Assembly (NCBI GenBank): GCA_002387845.1
Contig: DGLB01000023.1
Coordinates: 85,597 to 149,596 of the forward strand
Length of the DNA stretch: 64,000 bases
Source of the DNA: Stenotrophomonas maltophilia
Lineage (GTDB): Bacteria > Pseudomonadota > Gammaproteobacteria > Xanthomonadales > Xanthomonadaceae
Reading direction: 5' to 3'
Position numbers and translations under genes: made by a program. Shown piece after piece: positions 1-9,417 of the stretch; positions within the stretch are counted from its first letter, which is position 1; each line of letters begins with the position of its first letter. Under the pieces are notes generated by a model. It saw only the letters and a program-made list of their open reading frames with translations, made no database searches and was not told the DNA's origin.

Positions 1-12
1 TGCGACTGAACG

Positions 13-151
13 CCCAGCCGCCAGCGGCTGGGCCGGGCCCCGGAGGGGGACTTGCAGCGTCCCCCGGAACGCCCGTCCCGAGCCGCCAAACCACGGAACC
101 GATGACCACCAGCTGTTCGCCCAAAACCAACAGCAGCCGGGCAGAGCCCGG
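13..151. other. Structured intergenic region with three hairpins
   Basis: No coding sequence is recognised here. Three perfect inverted repeats are visible: arms 13-20/25-32 (CCCAGCCG with CGGCTGGG), 45-51/59-65 (GGGGGAC with GTCCCCC) and 137-142/146-151 (CCGGGC with GCCCGG). A strong bidirectional terminator follows at 193-221. This could be the 3' part of a gene or RNA that starts before the window, or an untranslated tail. I do not recognise a known RNA family. Confidence 0.35.
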
Positions 152-192
152 CGACACGTAAATCGTCTATCACCGACAATCGCGCAGGCAAC

Positions 193-221
193 AAAAAAAC
201 CCCGCCGAGGCGGGGTTTTTT
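193..221. terminator. Bidirectional intrinsic terminator after parE
   Basis: A GC-rich stem (CCCCGCC at 200-206, GGCGGGG at 209-215) is flanked by a run of A on the left and a run of T on the right. It can therefore end transcription in both directions. On the minus strand it lies just past the parE stop codon. Confidence 0.9.
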
Positions 222-229
222 GCGGAAAC

Positions 230-2119
230 TCAGACCTCAAGCGAGGCCAGGTCGCCCTTGTTCTCGAGCCATTGCTTGCGGTCGCCCGCGCGCTTCTTGG
301 CCAGCAGCATGTCCATCAGGGCGCTGGTCTGCTCGTCGTCGTCCACCGTCAGCTGCACCAGGCGGCGCGTGTCCGGATGGATGGTCGATTCGCGCAGCTG
401 TTCCGGGTTCATTTCGCCCAGGCCCTTGAAGCGGGTCACGCTGACCTGGCCCTTGATCTTCTCGCGCTCGATCTTGTCCAGCAGCGAACGCTTCTCTTCT
501 TCGTCCAGCGCGTAGAACACCTGCTTGCCCACGTCCACGCGGAACAATGGCGGCATTGCCACGAACACGTGGCCAGCTGCCACCAGTGCCGGGAAGTGCT
601 TCAGGAACAGCGCCGTCAGCAGCGTTGCAATGTGCAGGCCGTCCGAGTCCGCGTCGGCCAGGATCACCACCTTGCCGTAACGCAGCCCGCTGATGTCGTC
701 CTTGCCCGGGTCGCAGCCGATCGCAATCGCCAGGTTGTGCACTTCTTCTGACGCCAGCACGCTGCCCGAGGCCACTTCCCAGGTGTTCAGGATCTTGCCG
801 CGCAGCGGCATGATTGCCTGGAAGTCCTTGTCGCGCGCCTGCTTGGCACTGCCGCCGGCCGAGTCGCCTTCCACCAGGAACAGTTCCGTGCGGGACAGGT
901 CCTGGCTGATGCAGTCGGCCAGCTTGCCCGGCAGGGCAGGGCCCTGGGTCACCTTCTTGCGCACCACCAGCTTTTCGGTCTTCAGGCGCGCGCTCGCACG
1001 CTCGATCGCCAGCTGCGCGATCTGCTCGCCCAGCGCCACGTTCTGGTTCAGCAGCAGGCTGAAAGCGTCATGCGCCGCACCTTCAACGAAGCCCGCCGCC
1101 TGGCGCGACGACAGCCGCTCCTTGGTCTGGCCGCTGAACTGCGGGTCGGTCATCTTCAGCGACAGCACGAACGAGACCCGGTCCCAGACGTCTTCCGGGG
1201 CCAGTTTCACGCCGCGCGGCAGCAGGTTGCGGAAGTCGCAGAACTCGCGCAGTGCCTCGGTCAGGCCGGTGCGCAGGCCGTTGGCGTGGGTGCCGTGCTG
1301 CGCGGTGGGAATCAGGTTGACGTAGCTTTCCTGCACCAGTTCGCCGTCCGGCAGCCAGGCCACCGCCCAGTCCACCACTTCGGTGTCCTTCTTCAGCGAC
1401 CCCACGAACAGGTTCGCCGGCAGCATCTCGCGCTCGCCCAGCTCGGCCTTCAGGTAGTCGCTCAGGCCGTCCTCGAAGTACCAGGTGTCCTGTTCCTCGG
1501 TGGCTTCATCGCGCAGCTTGACGGTCAGGCCCGGGCACAGCACTGCCTTGGCGCGCAGCAGGTGGCGCAGCGCCCGCAGGTTGTACTTGGGGGTGTCGAA
1601 ATACTTCGGGTCGGCCCAGAAGCGCACCCGGGTACCGGTGTTCTTCTTGCCCACGCTGCCGACCACTTCCAGCGGCGTGGCGCGGTCACCATTGCGGAAG
1701 GTGATGCGGTGTTCGTTGCCTTCGCGCTTGATATGCACTTCCACCAGAGTGGACAGCGCGTTGACCACGCTCACGCCCACGCCGTGCAGGCCGCCGGAGA
1801 AGGTGTAGTTCTTGTTGCTGAACTTGCCGCCGGCATGCAGGCGGGTCAGGATCAGTTCCACGCCCGGAATCTTCTCTTCCGGGTGGATGTCCACCGGCAT
1901 GCCGCGGCCGTCGTCGCTGACCTCGCAGCTGCCATCCTTGTACAGGGTGACCTCGATGGTGTGGGCATGCCCGGCCAGGGCTTCGTCGACGGCGTTGTCG
2001 ATCACTTCCTGCGCCAGATGGTTCGGGCGCGCGGTGTCGGTGTACATGCCGGGACGGCGCTTGACCGGGTCCAGGCCGGACAGGACTTCAATATCGGCGG
2101 CGTTATAACGGGCGTTCAT
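230..2119 (-). CDS. parE: DNA topoisomerase IV subunit B
   Basis: This is the ATPase subunit of topoisomerase IV, which with ParC unlinks daughter chromosomes. The 629 residues match the usual ParE length. The N-terminal GHKL ATPase is seen in EVIDNAVDEALAG (the Asn binds Mg-ATP), the DDGRGMP motif and GGLHGVGVSVVNALS. The TOPRIM domain follows, with VEGDSAGGSAKQARD and the acidic DADSDG motif. The MYTDT start of the ATPase domain and AIMPLRGKILNTWEVAS favour ParE over GyrB, and the lack of the GyrB-specific insertion in the C-terminal half agrees. The gene stands alone on the minus strand and ends at a strong terminator. parC is not in the window. Confidence 0.96.
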   Translation of the reverse strand: MNARYNAADIEVLSGLDPVKRRPGMYTDTARPNHLAQEVIDNAVDEALAGHAHTIEVTLYKDGSCEVSDDGRGMPVDIHPEEKIPGVELILTRLHAGGKFSNKNYTFSGGLHGVGVSVVNALSTLVEVHIKREGNEHRITFRNGDRATPLEVVGSVGKKNTGTRVRFWADPKYFDTPKYNLRALRHLLRAKAVLCPGLTVKLRDEATEEQDTWYFEDGLSDYLKAELGEREMLPANLFVGSLKKDTEVVDWAVAWLPDGELVQESYVNLIPTAQHGTHANGLRTGLTEALREFCDFRNLLPRGVKLAPEDVWDRVSFVLSLKMTDPQFSGQTKERLSSRQAAGFVEGAAHDAFSLLLNQNVALGEQIAQLAIERASARLKTEKLVVRKKVTQGPALPGKLADCISQDLSRTELFLVEGDSAGGSAKQARDKDFQAIMPLRGKILNTWEVASGSVLASEEVHNLAIAIGCDPGKDDISGLRYGKVVILADADSDGLHIATLLTALFLKHFPALVAAGHVFVAMPPLFRVDVGKQVFYALDEEEKRSLLDKIEREKIKGQVSVTRFKGLGEMNPEQLRESTIHPDTRRLVQLTVDDDEQTSALMDMLLAKKRAGDRKQWLENKGDLASLEV

Positions 2120-2281
2120 CTGTCTTCATAAAGCGCAAAGCGACGGCGAAGTGTGCGGTCTGGACAGGTTTTTTGCACGCCATACGTTCAGGGGGCGGCC
2201 GAAATCGACGCGATACACTGTGCACGGTGGATTTCCGGGTGTTCCGGAAGCCCCAGCCGAAGCCATAGCGCGAGGAGACCC

Positions 2282-2521
2282 ATGAAGAAGTTGCTGACCA
2301 TCGTTGCCATTGCCGCCGCCGTCGTGGCCGTGCCGCTGGCACTGGCCCAGAACGCCGGACAGGGCCAGCCCGCACCGCAGCAGGGCGAGCAGGCCGACCG
2401 GGCGCAGGCTGAAGCCGACGCCAAGGCCAAGCGCCGCGCGGCCGCCACCGCCGAAATGAAGGCCAAGGGCCAGCAGGCCCCGCAGAAGGAAGAAGAAGAG
2501 GAAGCGCGCAAGAAGAAGTAA
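2282..2521 (+). CDS. Small secreted low-complexity protein
   Basis: A 79-residue protein with a clear signal peptide (MKKLLTIVAIAAAVVAVPLALA, cleavage likely after ALA). The mature part is rich in Gln, Ala, Lys and Glu and ends in a charged tail (KEEEEEARKKK). The ATG is preceded by a purine-rich site (GCGAGGAGACCC) and the gene is followed by an intrinsic terminator, so it looks like a true single-gene unit. I recognise no domain. The mature part is probably disordered or helical and periplasmic. An in-frame upstream extension lacks a signal peptide and a ribosome site, so the ATG at 2282 was chosen. Confidence 0.75.
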   Translation: MKKLLTIVAIAAAVVAVPLALAQNAGQGQPAPQQGEQADRAQAEADAKAKRRAAATAEMKAKGQQAPQKEEEEEARKKK

Positions 2522-2545
2522 GCGCGCAGCCCCGTTGTCACCGAG

Positions 2546-2574
2546 CCCCGGCCCCTGGCCGGGGTTCTTTTTTG
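2546..2574 (+). terminator. Intrinsic terminator after the small secreted protein gene
   Basis: Stem CCCCGGCC (2546-2553) and GGCCGGGG (2557-2564) with a three-base loop, followed by a T-rich tract (TTCTTTTTT). It separates the small gene from the pyrG transcript. Confidence 0.9.
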
Positions 2575-2898
2575 TGTGAAGGCCACATGCCCCCTTGGGC
2601 TGGAGGCCTTCAATCTGTAAACTATGGCTTTCCGGGAGTAGTGTGTGTCCTCGATCAGCGAATCGGCTGGCTCGGCCCTGTGCGGCCGCCAGTCAGGCAG
2701 CCAGGAGGTGACGGTCCGCATGACCGGCACGGCAGCCCCGACCTCGCTGCGGACGTGCCCTCCGGTGCCGGCCCCGCGCCTGCGCACCGCCTCCCTCGCT
2801 TCCTTGGCGAACCGGAAAACCCCTTTCCTGCCCACCGCCCGCCCCACGGGACGGGGTGGTGTGGCCGTTTTCCATTTCCAGACAGGATGCTTGCAGCC
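2575..2898 (+). promoter_or_regulatory. Upstream region of pyrG with candidate promoter
   Basis: About 320 bases without a convincing gene. An inverted repeat GAAGGCC/GGCCTTC (2579-2585, 2605-2611) is followed by a possible sigma-70 promoter: TTGGGC at 2595-2600, a 17-base gap, then TAAACT at 2618-2623. If this promoter is used, the pyrG leader is about 270 bases long. Short open frames in it have no ribosome site or recognisable product. Confidence 0.4.
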
Positions 2899-4539
2899 AT
2901 GACTCCCTTGATTTTCGTAACCGGCGGCGTGGTGTCCTCGCTCGGCAAAGGCATTGCCGCCGCGTCACTGGCCTCCATTCTTGAAGCGCGTGGCCTGAAG
3001 GTCACGATGATGAAGCTCGACCCGTACATCAACGTCGACCCGGGCACCATGAGCCCGTTCCAGCACGGTGAGGTGTACGTCACCGACGATGGTGCCGAAA
3101 CCGACCTCGACCTGGGCCACTACGAGCGCTTCGTGCGCACGCGCCTGAGCCGCAAGAACTCGGTCACCACCGGTCGTATCTACGAGAACGTCATCCGCAA
3201 GGAGCGCCGTGGCGACTACCTGGGTGCCACCGTGCAGGTGATTCCGCACATCACCGATGAAATCCGCCGCTGCATGGACGAGGCCACCGAAGGCTTCGAC
3301 GTCGCCCTGGTCGAAATCGGCGGCACGGTCGGTGACATCGAGTCGCTGCCGTTCCTGGAAGCCATCCGCCAGGTGCGCACCGAGCGCGGCCCGGAAAAGG
3401 CCCTGTTCATGCACCTCACCCTGGTGCCGTACATTGCCGCCGCCGGTGAACTGAAGACCAAGCCGACCCAGCACTCGGTCAAGGAACTGCGTTCGATCGG
3501 CATCCAGCCGGACGTGCTGCTGTGCCGGTCCGAGCAGCCGGTGCCGGATTCGGAGCGCCGCAAGATTGCCCAGTTCACCAACGTCTCCGAACGTGCGGTG
3601 ATCAGCGTCCCCGACGTCGACGTGCTGTACCGCATTCCGTTCGGCCTGCACGAGCAGGGCCTGGACGAGATCGTCATCAACCAGCTCAAGCTGGGCGACA
3701 AGGCCGGTCCGGCCGACCTGCACGAATGGCAGGCGGCCCTGGATGCCACCCTGAACCCCCAGGACGAAGTGACCATCGCCGTGGTCGGCAAGTACGTGGA
3801 CCACCAGGACGCGTACAAGTCGGTGGGCGAGGCCCTCAAGCATGGCGGCCTGCGCCAGCGCACCAAGGTCAACCTGAAGTGGCTGGAAGCGCAGGAGCTG
3901 GAAGGCACCGACATGGCCGCGCTGCAGGACGTGGACGGCATCCTGGTGCCGGGCGGCTTCGGCGACCGTGGCTTTGAAGGCAAGGTGCTGACCTCGAAAT
4001 TCGCCCGCGAGCAGCAGGTGCCGTACTTCGGCATCTGCTACGGCATGCAGGCTGCCGTGGTCGACTACGCCCGCCATGTGGCCGGGCTGGAAGGGGCCAA
4101 CAGCACCGAGAATGACCGCCAGTCGCCGAATCCGGTGATCGGCCTGATCACCGAATGGCGCACCGCCAGCGGCGATGTGGAAAAGCGCGACGACAAGAGC
4201 GACCTCGGCGGCACCATGCGCCTGGGCCTGCAGGAGCAGCGCCTGAAGCCGGGCACGCTGGCCCGCGAGCTGTACGGCAAGGACGTGGTCGCCGAGCGCC
4301 ACCGTCACCGTTACGAGTTCAACAACCGCTACCGCACCCAGCTGGAAGATGCCGGGCTGGTCATTGCCGGCAAGTCGATGGACGACACCCTGGTGGAAGT
4401 GGTCGAGCTGGGCCGCGACCAGCATCCGTGGTTCCTGGCCTGCCAGGCGCACCCGGAGTTCCTGTCCACGCCGCGCGACGGCCACCCGTTGTTCATTGGT
4501 TTCATCAGCGCCGCCCGCCAGCGCAAAGCCGCGCGCTGA
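2899..4539 (+). CDS. pyrG: CTP synthase
   Basis: Makes CTP from UTP, ATP and glutamine, the last step of pyrimidine nucleotide synthesis. The 546 residues fit the family (about 545). The N-terminal synthetase domain opens with IFVTGGVVSSLGKGIAAASL, which includes the P-loop-like SLGKG. The C-terminal class I glutamine amidotransferase has the nucleophile in GICYGMQ (Cys380) and the His/Glu pair near HPEF. The start at 2899 gives the usual MTPLIFVTGG N-terminus. A start four codons upstream (2887) is possible but less like the family. eno follows after 114 bases, with no kdsA between them. Confidence 0.97.
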   Translation: MTPLIFVTGGVVSSLGKGIAAASLASILEARGLKVTMMKLDPYINVDPGTMSPFQHGEVYVTDDGAETDLDLGHYERFVRTRLSRKNSVTTGRIYENVIRKERRGDYLGATVQVIPHITDEIRRCMDEATEGFDVALVEIGGTVGDIESLPFLEAIRQVRTERGPEKALFMHLTLVPYIAAAGELKTKPTQHSVKELRSIGIQPDVLLCRSEQPVPDSERRKIAQFTNVSERAVISVPDVDVLYRIPFGLHEQGLDEIVINQLKLGDKAGPADLHEWQAALDATLNPQDEVTIAVVGKYVDHQDAYKSVGEALKHGGLRQRTKVNLKWLEAQELEGTDMAALQDVDGILVPGGFGDRGFEGKVLTSKFAREQQVPYFGICYGMQAAVVDYARHVAGLEGANSTENDRQSPNPVIGLITEWRTASGDVEKRDDKSDLGGTMRLGLQEQRLKPGTLARELYGKDVVAERHRHRYEFNNRYRTQLEDAGLVIAGKSMDDTLVEVVELGRDQHPWFLACQAHPEFLSTPRDGHPLFIGFISAARQRKAAR

Positions 4540-4653
4540 GGCGCGGCCACGCCGTGCGTGGCTTCGCGCGCGCGGCTGGGTAATAATCACGCGGAACGTT
4601 TCACGCGCCACCACCGGTGGCGCTCTCCCTTTCTGACTGGAATTTGGCCCGCC

Positions 4654-5940
<1,287 letters not shown>

Positions 5941-5944
5941 TCCC

Positions 5945-6298
5945 ATGCGCGACTGGCGCTGGCTGCTGCTGGTGCTTGCGGTACTGCTGGCATGGCTGCA
6001 GTACCGCTTCTGGTTCGGCCCGGGCAATTCGGGTGAGGTGATGGTGCTCGAGGCCCAGGTCGAAAGCCAGAAGCGTGACAACGAAGGCCTGCAGCAGCGC
6101 AACGACGCGCTGGCTGCCGAGGTCAAGGATCTGAAGGAAGGTGAGGCGGCCATTGAAGAACGCGCACGCAGTGAGCTGGGCATGATCCGGCCGGGCGAGA
6201 AGTTCTATCGCGTGGTCGAGAACGCGCCGGTGCCTGCGCCGCGCGCACCGGCGGTGGTGCATGCCGACACCGGCAATCCGGCTCCGGAGGTGCCCTGA
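5945..6298 (+). CDS. ftsB: Cell division protein FtsB
   Basis: A single-pass inner-membrane protein of the FtsQ-FtsL-FtsB complex that regulates septal cell-wall synthesis. The 117 residues show a short cytoplasmic start (MRDWRW), a transmembrane helix (about residues 5-21) and a periplasmic coiled coil (about 30-75, with ENxVLEA-like heptads and RNDALAAEVKDLKEGEAAIEERARSELGM). The Ala/Pro-rich tail is typical of the xanthomonads. The stop overlaps the ispD start by one base (TGATG), so the two genes are translationally coupled. Confidence 0.93.
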   Translation: MRDWRWLLLVLAVLLAWLQYRFWFGPGNSGEVMVLEAQVESQKRDNEGLQQRNDALAAEVKDLKEGEAAIEERARSELGMIRPGEKFYRVVENAPVPAPRAPAVVHADTGNPAPEVP

Positions 6299-6993
6299 TG
6301 GGCGGTATCTGGGCGGTGGTGCCGGCGGCCGGACGTGGCACCCGCTTCGGCGGGGCGACGCCCAAGCAGTATCTGCTGGCCGGTGACAAGGTATTGCTGG
6401 CGCACACGCTTGAAGCACTGTTGTCGCACCCGGCGGTGGCCGGGGCGATGGTGGTGGTGGCCGAGAACGACGCCGATTGGCCCGGCTGGACGACCCTGGC
6501 CGACAAGCCCATCCTGACCTGCACCGGCGGGGCCACCCGCGCCGAATCCGTGCTGGCCGGGCTGCAGGCGCTACCGGAGGATGTGCGCGCGGACGAGTTC
6601 GTGCTGGTGCACGACGCCGCGCGTCCGAATCTCGCCGCTGCCGACCTCGGCCGCCTGCTGGAAGTGGGGCGCAACGACCCGGTCGGGGCGATTCTTGCCG
6701 CGCCGGTGCGCGACACCCTGAAGCGGGCCGGCGACGATGGCGGCATCGATGCCACCGAGCCGCGTGCGCGCCTGTGGCGCGCGCTGACCCCGCAGTTGTT
6801 CCGCCGGCATCAGTTGGCGCGGGCGCTGCAGGAGGCCGCCACGGCCGGGGTGGAAATCACCGACGAAGCCATGGCGATGGAGCGACAGGGCCTGCGGCCG
6901 TTGCTGGTGGAAGGTAATGAAGACAACTTCAAGGTCACCACGCCGGCCGATCTTTCACGTTTTGAATTCGAGCTGTCGCGACGCGGATCGTGA
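6298..6993 (+). CDS. ispD: 2-C-methyl-D-erythritol 4-phosphate cytidylyltransferase
   Basis: Third step of the MEP isoprenoid pathway: joins MEP and CTP to give CDP-methylerythritol. The 231 residues carry the nucleotide-binding motif VVPAAGRGTRFG at the N-terminus, the VHDAARPN motif, and the later TDEAMAMERQG and EDNFKVTTPADL segments of the family. It overlaps ftsB by one base and is followed by ispF after a gap of about 60 bases that holds a REP palindrome. Confidence 0.95.
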   Translation: MGGIWAVVPAAGRGTRFGGATPKQYLLAGDKVLLAHTLEALLSHPAVAGAMVVVAENDADWPGWTTLADKPILTCTGGATRAESVLAGLQALPEDVRADEFVLVHDAARPNLAAADLGRLLEVGRNDPVGAILAAPVRDTLKRAGDDGGIDATEPRARLWRALTPQLFRRHQLARALQEAATAGVEITDEAMAMERQGLRPLLVEGNEDNFKVTTPADLSRFEFELSRRGS

Positions 6994-7018
6994 GTCGTCG
7001 GCGGCTTTTGTATTGCCA

Positions 7019-7040
7019 AGCCGGGCAAGCCCGGCTCTAC
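7019..7040 (-). repeat. REP/SMAG-like palindrome
   Basis: A short palindrome (AGCCGGGC / GCCCGGCT) ending in CTAC, that is, GTAG-tagged on the minus strand. The same core occurs at 15775 and twice near 55773-55841. It matches what I recall of the SMAG repeats mobilised by RAYT transposases in Stenotrophomonas. Confidence 0.7.
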
Positions 7041-7054
7041 GTTAGGTTTCGGTC

Positions 7055-7552
7055 ATGAATACGGCTGCATTTCCACCTGTCCGCATCGGCCAGGGGTACG
7101 ACGTCCACGCCTTTGGCGAGGGCGACCACATCATGCTCGGCGGCGTGCGCGTGCCGCACAGCCAGGGCGTGCTGGCCCACAGCGATGGCGATGTGATTCT
7201 GCATGCGTTGTGCGATGCCATGCTCGGCGCGCTGGCGCTGGGCGACATCGGCCAGCACTTTCCGCCGTCGGACATGCGTTGGAAGGATGCGGACAGCAGC
7301 CAGTTCCTGCAGCACTGCAACACGCTGCTGCGCGAGCGTGGTTGGCAGGTGGGCAACACCGACATCACCGTGATCTGCGAACGTCCCAAGGTCGGTCCGC
7401 ATGCGCTGGCCATGCGCGAGCGCATTGCCGGGCTGCTGGGTGTCGCGTTGGACACGGTCAGCGTCAAGGCCACCACCTCCGAGAAGCTGGGCTTCACCGG
7501 TCGCAGTGAAGGCATCGCCGCGCAGGCCGTGGTGCTGCTGGTGGCGCTGTGA
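7055..7552 (+). CDS. ispF: 2-C-methyl-D-erythritol 2,4-cyclodiphosphate synthase
   Basis: Fifth step of the MEP pathway, making the cyclic diphosphate with loss of CMP. The 165 residues match the family. The zinc ligands are visible as Asp16 and His18 in GYDVHAF and His50 in GDVILHALCDAMLGA. The C-terminal KATTSEKLGFTGRSEGIAAQA is the usual substrate-contact segment. The stop overlaps the GTG start of truD (GTGA), so translation is probably coupled. Confidence 0.96.
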   Translation: MNTAAFPPVRIGQGYDVHAFGEGDHIMLGGVRVPHSQGVLAHSDGDVILHALCDAMLGALALGDIGQHFPPSDMRWKDADSSQFLQHCNTLLRERGWQVGNTDITVICERPKVGPHALAMRERIAGLLGVALDTVSVKATTSEKLGFTGRSEGIAAQAVVLLVAL

Positions 7553-8592
7553 TTCCGTTGCCGCTGGCGTTTGGCGCGCCGTTGCTCACGGCCAAGATCC
7601 GCACCACGCCGGAAGACTTCCAGGTCGATGAACTGCCGGCATTCGAGCCGAGCGGCGAGGGCGAGCACCTGCTGCTGACCGTGCGCAAGCGCGGAGCCAA
7701 CACCGTGCATGTGGCCAAACAGATCGCCCGCTGGGCCGGCCTGCCGGAAATGGGGGTCAGCTACGCCGGCATGAAGGACCGGCATGCGGTGACCACCCAG
7801 CGTTTCAGCGTGCACCTGCCCAAGCGGGTGGCACCGGATCCGGCGCTGCTCAACGACGCCGAAGTTGAAGTGATCGAGTCGACCTGGCACAACCGCAAGC
7901 TGCAGCGCGGCGCGCTGGCCGGCAACCGGTTCAAGCTGGTGCTGCGTGACGTGCAGGGCGACGCCGCATTGATCGACGCACGTCTGGCCCAGATCGCCAC
8001 GCGCGGGTTGCCGAACTGGTTCGGCGAACAGCGTTTCGGGCGCGACGGTGGCAACGTGCCGGCCGCGCTGGCGATGTTCCAGGGCCGGCGCATGCGCAAG
8101 GACCAGCGCTCCCTGTTGCTGTCGGCCGCACGTTCAGCGCTGTTCAACCAGGTGCTGGCGGCGCGCGTGGAGCAGGGCAGCTGGGACAGCGCGCTGGACG
8201 GCGAGGTCTGGATGCTGGACGGCAGCCGCAGCGTGTTCGGCCCGGAGCCTTGGAGTGATGCCCTGGCCGAGCGCCTGGCGCGGTTCGACATTCATCCCAG
8301 CGGCCCGTTGTGGGGCGAGGGTGAACTGCGGAGTGGCGGGGAGGCGGCTGCATTGGAGCTGGGGGCGATCAGTGATGCGCAATCGCTGCAGCTGCGTGCC
8401 GGTCTGGAAGATGCGCGATTGAAGCAGGAGCGGCGTGCGCTGCGCCTGCGCCCGGCATTGCTGCAGCACCAGTGGCTGCAGGCGGACGTGCTGGAGCTGA
8501 GCTTCGCGCTGCCGCCAGGGTGCTATGCCACCGCCGTGCTGCATGAACTGGGGCCGGTGCAGGATGTCGGCGCCGCTTCATCGGGCGAGTGA
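7549..8592 (+). CDS. truD: tRNA pseudouridine(13) synthase
   Basis: Isomerises uridine 13 of tRNA(Glu) to pseudouridine. The 347 residues fit the TruD family. The catalytic aspartate is Asp77 in YAGMKDRHA; the family segments NRFKLVLR and NWFGEQRFGRDGGN are also present. The start codon is GTG, overlapping the ispF stop, which gives the usual short N-terminus before PEDFQVDELP. truD next to ispF and surE is conserved gammaproteobacterial gene order. Confidence 0.95.
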   Translation: MIPLPLAFGAPLLTAKIRTTPEDFQVDELPAFEPSGEGEHLLLTVRKRGANTVHVAKQIARWAGLPEMGVSYAGMKDRHAVTTQRFSVHLPKRVAPDPALLNDAEVEVIESTWHNRKLQRGALAGNRFKLVLRDVQGDAALIDARLAQIATRGLPNWFGEQRFGRDGGNVPAALAMFQGRRMRKDQRSLLLSAARSALFNQVLAARVEQGSWDSALDGEVWMLDGSRSVFGPEPWSDALAERLARFDIHPSGPLWGEGELRSGGEAAALELGAISDAQSLQLRAGLEDARLKQERRALRLRPALLQHQWLQADVLELSFALPPGCYATAVLHELGPVQDVGAASSGE

Positions 8593-8602
8593 CGGACCCC
8601 GC

Positions 8603-8665
8603 GGACACGCATGGCGTGTCCCTACGTTCGGTGGCCGACGCGTAGCGACGCGCCATGCGCGTCCC
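8603..8665. repeat. Inverted pair of REP/SMAG-like palindromes
   Basis: Two related palindromes face each other between truD and the convergent smr gene. The left one (8603-8625, GGACACGC.../GCGTGTCC) ends in CTAC. The right one (8642-8665) begins GTAG and carries GACGCG/CGCGTC. Paired, GTAG-tagged hairpins of this kind are the mobile form of REP elements. Confidence 0.7.
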
Positions 8666-8690
8666 ACGTGACCCCGCACCGCCCGGCCCA

Positions 8691-9230
8691 TCACCGCCGT
8701 GCCAACAACACCAGCACCGCCCCGGTCCCGCCTTGCCCGGGCGGTGCCGAATGAAACGCCAGCACGTCATTGCGCTGCCGCAGCAGCCGGTCGACCAGGT
8801 TCTTCAACACCGGCGCACCGCCATCCGACTGCAGCCCCTTGCCATGAATGATGCGCACACAGCCATGGTCGTGCGCATGCGCGTCGGCCAGGAACTGGCG
8901 CAGCAGGTTCTCGGCCTGCGCGGCGGTCGCCCCGTGCAGGTCAAGCTCGTCCTGCACCGAATACTGTCCGCGCTTGAGCCGCTGGAACATCCGCGCCGGC
9001 AGGTTCTCGCGCCGGTAGCTGGCGGTGTCGCCGGCCTCCAGCGGTGAACTGCTGCGTAGCAGCTGCGCGAACTCGCCCCGGGCCTCGGCATCGTCCTGTT
9101 CGGCCATGCGGGCGCGCGGCTTCGGCCGCGGCGTCGCCGGTGGCGTCGCCACCGGCTTGCGCAGGGGCTTCACTTCGCCAATGGCTGCGCGGAACAGGGC
9201 AGCCGGATCTTCGTCTTCAGAATGTGACAT
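8691..9230 (-). CDS. Smr-domain protein (SmrA-like)
   Basis: A 179-residue protein with a basic, Pro/Arg-rich N-terminal half and a C-terminal Smr (small MutS-related) domain. The domain shows the LDLHG motif (helix start), a DAHAHDHGCVRIIHGKG segment with the HGKG nuclease-type signature, and a hydrophobic end (GAVLVLLARR). Proteins of this type bind or nick branched nucleic acid, or cleave mRNA at stalled ribosomes; which applies here cannot be told from sequence. It is convergent with truD and divergent from surE. Confidence 0.88.
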   Translation of the reverse strand: MSHSEDEDPAALFRAAIGEVKPLRKPVATPPATPRPKPRARMAEQDDAEARGEFAQLLRSSSPLEAGDTASYRRENLPARMFQRLKRGQYSVQDELDLHGATAAQAENLLRQFLADAHAHDHGCVRIIHGKGLQSDGGAPVLKNLVDRLLRQRNDVLAFHSAPPGQGGTGAVLVLLARR

Positions 9231-9417
9231 GCGTACAGCCTAATGTGCTGAATCGGCGCTGCCTACCTTTCGGCAGGGTAGGACGATCTGTCCGCATGCG
9301 GCACAATAGCGGACGCACTTGTGCGGTTGCCGATCCCGGGAGAGGGGCGCGACAGCCGCGCCAACGCAGCAGAGTGATGGAATCGAAGTCTTGAAAAATC
9401 AAGCGGTTAAATCGGAG

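Noticed and set aside
2645..2902. Small gene in the pyrG leader
   Set aside because: The 85-codon frame has no ribosome site, overlaps the pyrG start in another frame and gives a Ser/Pro/Arg-rich product with no pattern.
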